Assembly (NCBI GenBank): GCA_016190155.1 | Contig: JACPRB010000163.1 | Span: forward strand, 1 to 33,495 | DNA length: 33,495 nt | Source of the DNA: Planctomycetota bacterium | GTDB taxonomy: Bacteria > Planctomycetota > MHYJ01 > JACPRB01 | Direction of reading: 5' to 3' | Made by a program: the position numbers and the translations under genes | Shown here: piece by piece, positions 7,263 through 16,400 of the stretch | How the letters are laid out: the number at the start of each line of letters is the position of its first letter | How positions within the stretch are numbered: the stretch's first letter is position 1 | Notes under the pieces: model-generated | Told to the model about the DNA's origin: nothing | Databases searched by the model: none | Seen by the model: only the letters and a program-made list of their open reading frames with translations

Positions 7263-7930
7263 GAAAACCGCTTATCGGACTGAACTGCCGGCTGGTCGTC
7301 GAAGAGGCGGACACGTATTACAAGCTGGACCGGCACTATCCGCGGGCGATCGAGAAGGCCGGCGGCGTGCCGTTCATCCTGCCTTTCGTACGTTCACCCG
7401 AAGAGGCGAGCGAGTGGCTGGATCGCGTCGACGCCGTGGCGTTCACGGGCGGGCCCGACATCGACCCGTGCCGCTGGGGCGAGCCGCCGCATCCGGAGGC
7501 GCAGCTCATGCATCCGGAGAAGGAGGAGTCGGATTTCCTGTACGCCGCGGAGGCGTTGCGGCGCGACATACCGGTGTTGGGGATCTGTCTGGGCAGCCAG
7601 CTCCTGAACGTGGCCTTGGGCGGATCGCTTCACCAACACATCGGCGAGCACCATCGCAACGCGCGCCATGGGGTGGAGGTCGGGGCTTCACGGACGCGGG
7701 AGGTGTTGGGCATGGCGCGGCCTCAGGTGAATTCGAGTCACCATCAGGCGGTCCACCGGGTGGGGGCGGGGTTGCGCGTGACGGCGATGTCGCCGGACGG
7801 CGTCATCGAGGGGACGGAGAGCGAGAAGCACCGCTTCGTCGTCGCCGTTCAGTGGCATCCGGAGCGGATCGCCGACCAGCCGGAGCAACTGGCGTTGTTT
7901 CAGGCTCTGGTGCGTCAGACCAACCGATAG
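7259..7930 (+). CDS. Gamma-glutamyl-GABA hydrolase-like class I glutamine amidotransferase (peptidase C26)
   Basis: 223 aa, standard length for PuuD-type hydrolases. Conserved features are 'PLIGLNCR' at the N-terminus, 'AFTGGPDIDP', the nucleophile elbow 'GICLGSQ' (Cys110), 'VNSSHHQAV' and the catalytic 'QWHPE' (His200/Glu202). The family cleaves gamma-glutamyl amide bonds, for example gamma-glutamyl-GABA in putrescine breakdown, in the cytoplasm. No other putrescine genes are nearby, so the true substrate is open. The start ATG overlaps the phosphatase stop (ATGA at 7259), so it is co-translated with a surface phosphatase, an unusual partner. The HtrA-like gene follows after 46 nt. Confidence 0.87.
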   Translation: MRKPLIGLNCRLVVEEADTYYKLDRHYPRAIEKAGGVPFILPFVRSPEEASEWLDRVDAVAFTGGPDIDPCRWGEPPHPEAQLMHPEKEESDFLYAAEALRRDIPVLGICLGSQLLNVALGGSLHQHIGEHHRNARHGVEVGASRTREVLGMARPQVNSSHHQAVHRVGAGLRVTAMSPDGVIEGTESEKHRFVVAVQWHPERIADQPEQLALFQALVRQTNR

Positions 7931-7976
7931 GGCCCGATCGCGGGACGTTCCGCGTCCTCCTAAACGTTGTATAAGC

Positions 7977-8855
7977 GTGGAAAAGAGTCCTTTCGACGCC
8001 TTCTCGGAGACCGTCGTCTCGGTCGTGGAGCGGGTCGGGCCCTCGGTGGTCGCGATCGAGGCAGACCGTTCCCGCGGCATCGGATCGGGGTCCGGTTTCA
8101 TCTTCGGTCCCGGTGGCACCGTGCTGACCAACAGCCATGTCGTGCACGAGGCGGAGGATATTCGCGTCGTCCTGCCGGACGGTCGCCGGCTTGATGCGGA
8201 GACGATCGGAGAGGATCTCCACACGGACGTGGCCGTGCTGCGCGTGTCCGATCGCAATCTCGCGCCGGTCTCGCCGGGCAATTCAGCGGTACTGCGCGTG
8301 GGACAGCTCGTGATCGCGATCGGCAATCCGTTGGGATTGCAAGCCACGGTGACCACGGGAGTCGTCAGCGCCCTGGGGCGCTCCATGCGCACGGCCTCCG
8401 GACGTCTGATCGACAACGTCATCCAGACCGACGCCGCGCTCAATCCGGGCAGCTCGGGAGGACCGCTGGTCACCTCCCAGGCCGAAGTGGTCGGAGTCAA
8501 TACCGCGATCATCCTGCCGGCGCAGGGGATTTGCCTTGCCATTCCGATCAACATCGCGCGGTTCGTCGCCGAACGCCTGATCCGAGACGGGGAGATCCGC
8601 CGGGGCTATCTCGGTGTGGCGGGCCAGACGTTTGCCGATGCGGTGCTCGTCGTGGAGGTGGAGCGCGGAAGCCCGGCCGATTGGGCGGGGGTGCGTTCGG
8701 GCGATCTCATCGTCTGGGCCGGCGAGCATCCGGTGACGAGCATGGATGATCTGCAGCGCGCGCTGACCGACGACATCATCGGCCGGCGGCTCGACCTGGT
8801 GGTGGTGCGCGAAGGCCGGAAGGTCGTGCTCAAGGCGACTCCGCAAGCAGCGTGA
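7977..8855 (+). CDS. HtrA/DegP-like S1C serine protease with one PDZ domain
   Basis: 292 aa. The trypsin-like domain has the full triad: His54 in 'LTNSHVV', Asp84 in 'HTDVAVLR' and Ser160 in 'NPGSSGGPL'. One PDZ domain follows ('GYLGVAGQTF', 'VERGSPADWAGVRSGDLIV'). There is no signal peptide or membrane anchor, so it appears cytoplasmic, unlike classical DegP; such signal-less S1C proteases are known. The start is GTG 7977, which has no Shine-Dalgarno sequence (the upstream stretch reads GTTGTATAAGC), so start and mode of initiation are less certain than the product. It is probably the last gene of the TPR-phosphatase-amidohydrolase cluster and overlaps the convergent deacetylase gene by 26 nt. 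Confidence 0.88.
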   Translation: MEKSPFDAFSETVVSVVERVGPSVVAIEADRSRGIGSGSGFIFGPGGTVLTNSHVVHEAEDIRVVLPDGRRLDAETIGEDLHTDVAVLRVSDRNLAPVSPGNSAVLRVGQLVIAIGNPLGLQATVTTGVVSALGRSMRTASGRLIDNVIQTDAALNPGSSGGPLVTSQAEVVGVNTAIILPAQGICLAIPINIARFVAERLIRDGEIRRGYLGVAGQTFADAVLVVEVERGSPADWAGVRSGDLIVWAGEHPVTSMDDLQRALTDDIIGRRLDLVVVREGRKVVLKATPQAA

Positions 8856-9717
8856 GCGTGTTCGCGTGGATGGCGACCACGTCCTCCGTGCGCCGCGCGT
8901 AACCGCCCCCGAGCGTCACGGCGATCGGCCGCCGGCGCGCGCGGCATTCGCGATAGACGATCCGATCGCGCTCCGCCAGTCCCTCGATCGAGAGCGCGAG
9001 TCCGCCCAGCTTGTCCTCCCGGTAGGGATCGGCGCCCGCCTGGTAGAGGACGAGGTCCGGCTGGAACTCGGCCAGGATCTTCGGCACGGCCTGCCGCACG
9101 TGTTCCAGGTACTCTTCGTCGCCGGTCCCGTCGTCCAGTCCGATGTCCCAGGTCGAGCGCTCTTTGCGCGGGTAGTTGTGTTCCTGGTGCATGGAGAACG
9201 TGTAGACCGATGGATCGTCCGCGAAGATGCGCGCGGTGCCGTTTCCTTGGTGAAGATCGAGATCGATGACGGACGCGCGCCGGATTCGTCCCTCGTGCTG
9301 AAGCTGACGGATCGCGACCGCCAGATCGTTGATCAGACAGAAACCCTCGCCGTGATCGGCAAACGCGTGGTGGAATCCCCCGGACAGGTTGGCGGCCGCC
9401 CCTTCTTCCAAGGCGCGGCGCGCGGCGAGAATCGTCCCGCCCGTGGCCAAGCGGAACGTCTCGATCACGCGTTCCGTGACGGGCACTTCGAACTCAGGGT
9501 AGCCCAGCTCGGGCGTTCGAGTCAGCTCGCGCAGGCGCGCCAGGTACGCTTTCGTGTGCACGCGCTCGAGTTCGGCGTCGGTGGCGGGCGGCGGTTCGAC
9601 GAGCGTGATTCCCTTCTGCGCGAGCCGCTCGGCGACGAGCGCGTATTTCTCGACGGGGAAGACGTGTTCGCCCCATTCCAAGGCATAGCGGGGCGAGTAG
9701 ACGTAGGTGGGGCTCAC
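8830..9717 (-). CDS. Histone deacetylase family protein (class II HDAC-like amidohydrolase)
   Basis: 295 aa, usual length for bacterial HDAC-like enzymes (acetoin utilisation AcuC / acetylpolyamine amidohydrolase group). Motifs: 'HTKAYLARL' near residue 55, the active-site 'SGGFHHAFADHGEGFCLIND', zinc ligands in 'DLDLHQGNGT' and 'QAGADPYREDKLGGL', and 'VTLGGGYARR'. It removes acetyl groups from protein lysines or small amines using Zn2+. The start GTG 9717 is 9 nt after the 75-aa gene, making it the third gene of the NYN operon. It has no Shine-Dalgarno site and its end overlaps the convergent protease gene. Confidence 0.88.
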   Translation of the reverse strand: MSPTYVYSPRYALEWGEHVFPVEKYALVAERLAQKGITLVEPPPATDAELERVHTKAYLARLRELTRTPELGYPEFEVPVTERVIETFRLATGGTILAARRALEEGAAANLSGGFHHAFADHGEGFCLINDLAVAIRQLQHEGRIRRASVIDLDLHQGNGTARIFADDPSVYTFSMHQEHNYPRKERSTWDIGLDDGTGDEEYLEHVRQAVPKILAEFQPDLVLYQAGADPYREDKLGGLALSIEGLAERDRIVYRECRARRRPIAVTLGGGYARRTEDVVAIHANTLTLLAESP

Positions 9718-9726
9718 GGCGGATCG

Positions 9727-9954
9727 CTAGGTGACCAGGACGCTCTGAATGGCCGAATAGGGGATGACCATCTTGGCCTTCTGTCCTTTGCGCCGTCCCA
9801 TCGTGACGGTCACGAGGAAGCCGAGCTGCTGCGCCTCGTCGTCGAGATACTCGAGTTGATAGAGGGTATCCGGAACACCGAGGGCGATGGTGGTGCCATC
9901 GACGAGCTTGATCTCCGTAACCGCGTCCCCTCGAATCGTCTCCGCGAGCTTCAT
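9727..9954 (-). CDS. Small conserved-looking hypothetical protein
   Basis: 75 aa from ATG 9954, whose first bases overlap the NYN gene stop (ATGA). The longer ORF-track start at 9990 would lie inside the NYN gene. Predicted mostly beta: 'AVTEIKLVDGTTIALGVPD', 'LYQLEYLDD', 'GFLVTVTMGRRKGQKAKMVI', 'YSAIQSVLV'. That pattern of short strands with a basic loop is compatible with a small SH3/OB-like barrel that could bind nucleic acid or a partner, but I do not recognise a family. Overlap with an RNase-fold gene upstream and close spacing to the deacetylase downstream indicate a co-regulated trio. Confidence 0.6.
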   Translation of the reverse strand: MKLAETIRGDAVTEIKLVDGTTIALGVPDTLYQLEYLDDEAQQLGFLVTVTMGRRKGQKAKMVIPYSAIQSVLVT

Positions 9955-10409
9955 GGTTTGTCCCTTTCCAGGCCGAACCGACGCAGCCATACCTTGGCTT
10001 CGGCATCGGAAATCCCTTCGCGCTTGGCCGCCGGCTCTGAGTCCGAAGGGGAAGGGGTCAAAGCGCGCAGGAACTCCTCCGAAGACGTGGCCGCCATCTT
10101 GTGCTGTCGGGCGGCCTCGACCACGGCACGATCAGATGATACCACGTGAAACGCCGTTCGGTCGGAGGTGCCCGCCACCAGTTGTTCGATCGCCTCATCC
10201 GCTGTCGTGTCGGCGGAGAGGAACACGACGTCGACATGTTCGCTGCGACCGCGAAACGGGCCGTCGCGGCCGTCGAAGTACACGCGGGCACGCTGTCCGG
10301 TAGCGGCGCAATAGGTCTCGATTCGGGCCAGCAGGTCGCTCCGCGCGGCCGGAATATCGCGGACGGCGCCCGTCGCGAACAGCACGTTGTATCCGTCGAT
10401 GAGGAACAT
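9951..10409 (-). CDS. NYN/YacP-type PIN-fold RNase-like protein
   Basis: 152 aa from ATG 10409. 'FLIDGYNVLF' at the N-terminus carries the first acidic ligand of NYN domains. 'RARVYFDGRDG', 'VDVVFLSADTTADEAIEQLV' and 'FHVVSSDRAVVEAARQHK' contain further conserved Asp residues of the PIN-like metal site. The C-terminal ~40 residues form an acidic/basic tail. YacP homologues are ribosome-associated endoribonucleases. The N-terminal extension in the ORF track (from 10463) is rejected because a -10-like box lies 8 nt upstream of ATG 10409. It is first gene of the NYN - 75 aa - HDAC operon. Confidence 0.82.
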   Translation of the reverse strand: MFLIDGYNVLFATGAVRDIPAARSDLLARIETYCAATGQRARVYFDGRDGPFRGRSEHVDVVFLSADTTADEAIEQLVAGTSDRTAFHVVSSDRAVVEAARQHKMAATSSEEFLRALTPSPSDSEPAAKREGISDAEAKVWLRRFGLERDKP

Positions 10410-10417
10410 CCTTACAT

Positions 10418-10446
10418 AGTGTAGCACCGGTCTTCGAGGCGGTGGA
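10418..10446 (-). promoter_or_regulatory. Putative leaderless promoter of the NYN operon
   Basis: Minus strand TACACT (10418-10423) ends 8 nt before ATG 10409. The -35 at 17 nt spacing (TCCACC) is poor. Its main support is the same -10-to-start distance seen at other genes here. Confidence 0.35.
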
Positions 10447-10462
10447 TGTGCGGTAGGTTCCA

Positions 10463-10524
10463 CGCGGAGATTCCCCCAATATCGGAAAAAACCGAAAGGG
10501 GAGATGAGGAGATTGGGAGATCGG
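10463..10524 (+). repeat. Dispersed intergenic repeat, copy 1
   Basis: It begins CGCGGAGATTCCCCC, passes an A-rich centre (GGAAAAAACCGAAAGGGG) and ends in GGAGAT-type units (GGAGATTGGGAGATCGG). A matching order of blocks occurs at 30709-30775 in the same orientation and, inverted, at 30909-30966. It lies 53 nt upstream of the NYN start codon. Confidence 0.5.
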
Positions 10525-10612
10525 TGAATTCATCGTTCATGCGCGACTCAATCGCTCCGTAGAACCTGCTGGGAGCACCTGGCCGCAGCCCGCTTGGGCG
10601 TTGTAATCGGGG

Positions 10613-10800
10613 ATGGGCTTCTGGGACCGGTTGCGCATCGAGCAGATCGTGACGAATCTGCTGACCAACGCGTTGAAGTTCGGCCTCGGCCGTCCCGTGC
10701 ATCTGCAGGTGGAGGGTCGCCCGTCGGCGGCGAGGCTGGTCGTGCGGGACTTCGGGATAGGCATCGGGCCCGATGACACGCAGCGGATCTTCTGTGCTTT
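10613..10800 (+). pseudogene. Remnant of a histidine kinase ATP-binding domain
   Basis: Translation 'WDRLRIEQIVTNLLTNALKF' is the N-box helix of a sensor histidine kinase, and 'LVVRDFGIGIGPDDTQRIF' is the G1 box. There is no dimerisation domain before it (a stop lies at 10604) and no F/G2 boxes after it: homology ends near 10800, where the sigma-factor promoter begins. The rest of the 287-aa ORF drawn from here is a shadow of the sigma gene. It is a decayed fragment, unlikely to be functional. Confidence 0.6.
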
Positions 10801-10829
10801 GGGGAATCTCTGCGGATCAGACCGTTCTT

Positions 10830-10858
10830 TTGAAAAGATCACCGCTTTGCGCTACCCT
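10830..10858 (+). promoter_or_regulatory. Sigma70-like promoter of the sigma-factor gene
   Basis: TTGAAA (10830-10835), 17-nt spacer, TACCCT (10853-10858). The -10 ends 7 nt before the GTG start at 10866, so the transcript would be leaderless. Confidence 0.45.
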
Positions 10859-10865
10859 TTGCGCC

Positions 10866-11570
10866 GTGCGCGATCCCGATACGAACCTTCACGACGGATC
10901 GTCGGACTTCCCCGAGACCACGTGGGGACTGGTCGCCCGCCTGCGCAAGCCGAAGGATCTGGAGGTGCTCTGCAGGAGATACTGGAGGCCGATCTATCTG
11001 TACGTGCGGGCGGCGTGGTCCAAGTCCAACGAGGACGCAAAAGATCTTTCCCAAGCGTTCTTCCTCTGGCTTATCGAAGACGATGTCCTGCGGAAGTACG
11101 AACCGCAGCGAGGGGGATTCCGGCATTACCTGAAGGGCCTCTTGAGGAATTTCGTGGGACATCGGGAGCGGGCCCTCGGCGCCCTGAAGCGCGGCGGAGG
11201 GGCGAAGATCCTCCCGATCTGCGAGGATGCGGTGGCGGAGGCGCTGGTAGACGGAGAAACGCCGGAGCAGGCCCTCGACCGCGCCTGGATGACCGAGGTC
11301 GTGAAGCAGGCGACGGAACGCGTGCGCGCGCGGCTCGCCGACGGCGATCGCGCCATCCTCTGGCGCGTCTTCGAGGAATACGACATCGCCGGCCGGGACG
11401 CCACCTACACGGACGTCGCCGCGCGGTTGGGGATCAGCGAGAGCGACGTGCGCAACCATCTCTTCGCCGTCCGTGAGAAGATCCGCGAGGAGATTCGCTT
11501 GGAGCTGTGCGACACGGTGTCCGACCCGCGCGAGCTCGAGGACGAGTGGCGGGCGCTCTTGGGCGCGTAA
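10866..11570 (+). CDS. ECF-type RNA polymerase sigma factor, planctomycete-like
   Basis: 234 aa from GTG 10866; homology begins with 'FPETTWGLVARLRK', so the ORF-track start at 10773 is too early. Region 2 includes 'LCRRYWRPIYLYVRA' and 'NEDAKDLSQAFFLWLIEDDV' (core-binding and -10 recognition helices), followed by 'GGFRHYLKGLLRNFV'. Region 4 near the end ('TYTDVAARLGISESDVRNHLFAVREKIREEI') is the -35-binding HTH. The 'T-x-W-x-L-V' start and 'RRYW' signature are typical of ECF-like factors abundant in Planctomycetota, often encoded near Ser/Thr kinases, as here. No anti-sigma gene is adjacent, so a phosphorylation-based control by the nearby kinases is possible (inference). Confidence 0.85.
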   Translation: MRDPDTNLHDGSSDFPETTWGLVARLRKPKDLEVLCRRYWRPIYLYVRAAWSKSNEDAKDLSQAFFLWLIEDDVLRKYEPQRGGFRHYLKGLLRNFVGHRERALGALKRGGGAKILPICEDAVAEALVDGETPEQALDRAWMTEVVKQATERVRARLADGDRAILWRVFEEYDIAGRDATYTDVAARLGISESDVRNHLFAVREKIREEIRLELCDTVSDPRELEDEWRALLGA

Positions 11571-11599
11571 GCGTTCACCCGTTCAACGGTTACCCCGCG
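11571..11599. repeat. CGTTCA-type repeat between convergent genes
   Basis: CGTTCACCCGTTCAACGGTT with an internal CCGTT-C-AACGG palindrome fills the 29-nt gap between the sigma factor and the FN3 gene. The same words recur at 23421-23530 and weakly at 19975-19986, each beside a stop codon. Confidence 0.45.
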
Positions 11600-13396
11600 C
11601 TATTGCGTGTACCGGCGGGACGAGAGCAACTCGCCCTTGGCGTCGAACACGAACTCGCGGTACTCGTAGCCGATGATGAGGTCGATGTTGGAGTAGACCG
11701 GCTTCTTGTAGATCCAGACCTTCTTGCCGTTCGCATCCGGCATGTCCTCATCGGGACCGCCGTACCGGTCCCAGATTTGCCGCTGGCCCGGGCCGAGCGT
11801 CGCCAGAAAAGCCTTGCGGCGCTTCTCCATTTCTTCGGCGTACTTTCGGGCCTCTTCCTCGCTCTTGCGGACCCTCTCGAGCTGCTCTTCGTGCTGCTTC
11901 TTCAACTTCGCGATCAGGCCGCGGGCGTCCGCCGCATTGTGGGCGTTCTGGGGGATCTTCTCGAGGATTTGGATCGCCTCCAGTTCCTTGTTCGGAAAGG
12001 CGTCCAGCCGTTTCGTCACTTCCATGGCCTGCGCGTACTGCTTGGCATGGGTCAGCCGCAGGTGCTCGCCTTTCGCCCGTTCCGCGATGGGGCTGTCGTT
12101 GGGGATCATCTCCAGAATCGCCATCGCCACGTCGCCTTCGGAAATGCTCAGGACGTCGGGGGCTTGGTAGATCACGCTGCAAATGAAGTACTCGTTGGAG
12201 TGTTGCTCGCGCTGCCACTGATTGGGCTCCACATACGGCCATGGGCGTACGCCTTTGGAAGGACCATCGTAGCGCAAGAATCTGTGAATGCCGCCCACCT
12301 GCCCCGCGACCTTCAGGATCGCTTCGTGCCTGTCCGTTTTCGACAGGCTGGGGAAATCCTCGGCGATATGCCGAATGAAGTGCGCCCGGACGCGGTGGTC
12401 TCGATAGAGGGTGGAGGGCGTCAAGTCGTTGAGCTTGAGGGACGCCATCATCTCCTTCTTGTGCTTGAGGAACACCGGCACGAAGACCTTCTCGATGAGC
12501 TCCACTTGTTGCTCGTAGGTGAGCTTGTGGGAGGCCATCTCCTCGGTCCTGCTCTTCGTTAGCGTCTCGGTTGTCTTGGTCTCGATCTTGCCGAAGTCGC
12601 CCAGTAGCTCGGCCAGGGCCGTCTTCGCCAGCGCCTCGGGCGCGGCGCCTTTCTCCTCGAAGAGCGTCGCGGCTCCTTCGGGCTTGGCGGCCTTGCTCTC
12701 GGGCTTGCCCGTGAGCTCGGTCACCGACAGCCCCCTGCCATCCTTGTCGAACGCGATCACGGCGACGCCGCCGTAGTCGATCTTCCTGCGGTTATCCCAC
12801 GCGGCTTTCGCCGACCCCGCGAACGAGACGCTCTGGATCGCCTTCTGCGGATCCATCGGTTGATCCCCGGTGAAGGGGAAGAAATAGATGATGTAGTGAT
12901 CGATGCCGAACGCGGGCGTTTCCCATGAGAAGTACATGCCGATGTTCGGCTCGGGATACAAGCATCGGGTCGGAACTCTTCCTTCGGGAGGCGAGAAGAG
13001 CGGGAAGACGTGCGTCAGGGATTCGGCATAGGTGTCGGCTGTCACGCCCAGCTTCGTCACCGGTTGGGCCTTGCCTTGCGGATCGAATGCGACGAGGCCC
13101 GCGAAGTTGTAGGACCTTTCACATCGATTGTTGTCCCAGGCCGCTCGGACGGAGCCGGACAGTCGGTGTTTGGCGACGGCCTGGTTGGGCTTGCAGTGAC
13201 GGCCAGGTCCCTGGATGCTCTTGTCGGCGGCCTTGAAGAAGTAGAGCACGTAGTGATCGACTGGGCCCGCCGGCGGCTCCCAGGAGAAGACGGCGCCATG
13301 GGCGGGAGCCAGGTTCGAAAGCGATTCGAGCTTGACCGCAATGTCCGGCTCTTGCTGGCAGGTGAGCACGGCGGCGACGAAGATGGTGGTGACCAT
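11600..13396 (-). CDS. Protein with two FN3-like repeats, coiled coil and BamE-like C-terminus; function unknown
   Basis: 598 aa. A short hydrophobic start ('MVTTIFVAAVLTC') may be a signal peptide. Two related beta domains follow at ~24-125 ('VFSWEPPAGPVDHYVLYFF', 'VRAAWDNNR', 'FAGLVAFDPQG') and ~140-232 ('YFSWETPAFGIDHYIIYFF', 'AKAAWDNRR', 'GGVAVIAFDKDG'), clearly an internal duplication. The middle is helical. A charged coiled coil ('KKQHEEQLERVRKSEEEARK') precedes a C-terminal domain with 'WDRYGGPD' and 'YREFVFDAKGELL', resembling SmpA/BamE. SD AAGGAG overlaps the TAA stop of the upstream kelch gene, only 9 nt away, so the two form an operon. Probably envelope-located. No known family assigned. 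Confidence 0.65.
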   Translation of the reverse strand: MVTTIFVAAVLTCQQEPDIAVKLESLSNLAPAHGAVFSWEPPAGPVDHYVLYFFKAADKSIQGPGRHCKPNQAVAKHRLSGSVRAAWDNNRCERSYNFAGLVAFDPQGKAQPVTKLGVTADTYAESLTHVFPLFSPPEGRVPTRCLYPEPNIGMYFSWETPAFGIDHYIIYFFPFTGDQPMDPQKAIQSVSFAGSAKAAWDNRRKIDYGGVAVIAFDKDGRGLSVTELTGKPESKAAKPEGAATLFEEKGAAPEALAKTALAELLGDFGKIETKTTETLTKSRTEEMASHKLTYEQQVELIEKVFVPVFLKHKKEMMASLKLNDLTPSTLYRDHRVRAHFIRHIAEDFPSLSKTDRHEAILKVAGQVGGIHRFLRYDGPSKGVRPWPYVEPNQWQREQHSNEYFICSVIYQAPDVLSISEGDVAMAILEMIPNDSPIAERAKGEHLRLTHAKQYAQAMEVTKRLDAFPNKELEAIQILEKIPQNAHNAADARGLIAKLKKQHEEQLERVRKSEEEARKYAEEMEKRRKAFLATLGPGQRQIWDRYGGPDEDMPDANGKKVWIYKKPVYSNIDLIIGYEYREFVFDAKGELLSSRRYTQ

Positions 13397-13405
13397 ACTT
13401 GCTCC

Positions 13406-16400
13406 TTACTGTTGCTGAACGACTACGTCGTCGATCAGCCAGCCTTCGTGGTTGTTGGAGGTGCCGTCGACGGTGTCGAAGAAAAACCGGACGTTGATCG
13501 TGCCCCACGCGGGATCCAGATTGATCTCGTGCGTGTGCCAGGCCCCCATGGCGCCGCATCCGCCGGATGTCGAGGAGAATTGTCGCTGGAGCACCTGGGT
13601 GGTGAATCCGTCCTTGCTGATGTGCAGCCAGCGCTTGTCCCAGCTTGTGCCCGTCGTCTCGGTCCTGTACTTGCACCGGAACCGAAGCTTGGGAGAGGCG
13701 CTTCCCGACAGACCAATGGCGGGCGAAGTCGCGCTGCCGGCATTGGGAGACCCGCTGTCGTAATTCGTGCCGTTGTTGTACTGCAGGGCGTTCGCGCGCA
13801 TGGCCCATCCGACGCCGTTGGCCGTCGGGGTCGAGAACGTCCATCCGGCGGTGCCGCCGAAATCCGTCTGGTACAGGGCGCCGGCCGGCGGCAGTGGAGC
13901 CGCTTCTTCACGGATCGCGAAATCGTCGATGAACCACCCGGCGAACGCGTTGGACGTGCCGTCTATGGAGTCGAACCTAAAGCGGACTTGAACATTACCC
14001 CAGGAGGGTTCCAACTCGATGACATGTTGATGCCACGTTCCCGTGTCGGCGCAGCCCCCCGAGGTGGACGAAAGCTGCCGGTCCAGGAGCGGCGTCGCGA
14101 ATCCGTTATTGCTGACGCGCACGAAACGTTTGTCGTACGCGGTGCCCGCCGTTTCGGTTTGGTACAGGCACGCGAAGGCGAGCTGGGGATTCCTCATGCC
14201 GGAAAGATCGACGGCCATCGACGTGGCGCTGCCCGTGTTGCGGCTGTTGCCGAGGCTACGGTAATCGGTCCCGTTGTTGTAGTTCAGGCTGCGCGGCGCG
14301 CTCAAGCCGCTCAAGGGCGTGTCGTCTATCCCCCAACTCACGCCGCCCATTGGGGCGTCGAGTGTCCAGCCCGGCGGCAGCGTGTCGAAGGATGTGGCGT
14401 ATCCGAAGGCGCCTCCAGCGACGAAGTCGGCTGCCGTCTCGCTGTTCCCCCCGAACGAAACCCAGGCCGAGAAGTTGCTCGAGCCGCCGGCGGCCCGCGC
14501 CTGCCAGTGATACCGGCCCGAAGGGAGGCCGGAGACCGTGACGTCGGCCTGCGTTCCGCTGGCGAACCATCCGCTTGTCGCGGTCGGCGTGTTCGCGAAG
14601 GGCGTGCCGACCGGCTGGATCTCCACCTGGAGTCGGGCCGGGTCGCCATTGAGATCCGCGACCATCGCCTTCAGGACCAGGATCGAGCTCACGGTCGCTC
14701 CCGTCGCAAGTTCACTCGAGCCGTCGTACTGCGCCGGGGCGCTGACCGACGGTGGGTAATCCACGGCGACGATGAAGGACGGCGAGCCGACATAGAACTG
14801 AGTCCAGGGCGACAGTTGCCCTTGAGCCGTTCGAGCGCGCGCCCTCCAGTGGTAACTCCCGTTGGCGAGATCCGCGACGGTGACGGTGGCCTGGGCGCCG
14901 CTAGCCACGCTGGAGCTGCTCGCCGTCGGAGTCTCCGTGAACGATTCGCCCGCGGTTCGGACCTCGACCTGCAGTTGAACCGTGCCTCCGGTGGGATGGC
15001 TCACGACGCCTCGGAAGAGGACCGTCGAGCTGTTCGCGGTCTCGCCGACGGCCAGCGCAGCGCCTGTCGAATGATGTTGCGACAAGTCGCTCGGAACGGA
15101 AACCGCCATGGGCTCGTAGAGGGCGCTGACGGATCCGCTCGCGATGAGGACCTTGCCGGACGGGAGAGGGGTGGCCGTGTGGCTGACGACCGTCCATGTC
15201 GGGGAATCCGTCGCGGACCATGTGTCGGAAGTCGGATCATACAAGTGTGATCGGGGAGGAAAGCCGTTGGCGCCCGACCATCCGACGGCCAGGATCTTGC
15301 CGGAGAGCAGAAGAGACACGCTGTAGTTGTTGAGAACTTCGGGCATGGAGGCCGCGTTCGTCCATGTCTCGATAGCCGGGGTGTAGAGCAAGCAGGATGG
15401 CGTATTGCCATACCCGTACCAGGTCGATGACTCCCCTCCGGCGAGAAATACCTGGCCGGACGCGAGCACCTGCATGTCGTGATCGCGTCTGACGTCGGGC
15501 AGAGAACCAGTGGCCGACCAAGAGCCCGAAACCGGATCGTATAGTTCACAAGACGGAAGAGCAACCCCAACGGTATCTCCTCCGCTCACAAGCACCTTAC
15601 CCGACGGCACGAGCACGGCGGCATGACGTGTGCGGCTCGTACTCATCAGTCCGGTCGGTGACCATGCGCCCTGAATCGGGTCGTAAAGCTCGCACGAAGC
15701 CGTTGATGTTCCCCCGGCCGCCAACACCTTCCCTGTGGGTAGAAGCGTCAGCGTGTGATCATAGCGGCCGGCGCCCATGGATCCCGTGGTCGACCACACG
15801 CCAGTCGTGGGATTGTAGATCTCGCACGACGAGAGCCCGCCTTGGTTGCCGTAACCCCCGACAAGAAGCGCCTTCCCGGAGGGCATGAGAACGGTCCTAT
15901 GGCCGTATCGTCCGATTCCGAGGTTGCCCGTGGCCGACCAAGTTCCGGAGGCCGGATGGTACAGCTCGCAAGAGCTTAGATAGCTGCCCCAGCTGGTGGT
16001 GCCTCCCGCAACGAGCACCCGACCGTCGTAAAGCCGTGTGGCCGTGTGATCCGAGCGAGTATTCTCGAGCATCCCCCCGGTCGACGACCATCCCGGATCG
16101 ACCGCTACGGGGAAGGCCGCGTCGCTCAGATCGACCTTCGCGCGGGCGATCCATGTCTCGGAACGCCTCTCGATCTCCCACGCGCCGCGGATCTTCTTCC
16201 GATTCGCGTCCATCGCCTCGACAGGATTGAGCCGCAGGAACGGCGCCTCCTCGCTCCAGAGCTCCACGCTGCCGGCGGGCGTGACCTTGACGTCGGTCAC
16301 GGTCGAATCCGGAGTGAGCTCGTAAGCCAAGTCGGGCAACCGATCGGTCCGCTCCAGCACCACCAACTCCTCGACGCGGTCGTGCAGGGGCGCGCTGACG

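Noticed and set aside
13010-15250. 746-aa plus-strand ORF
   Set aside because: Antisense to the FN3 and kelch genes, no recognisable motif, and no start signal.
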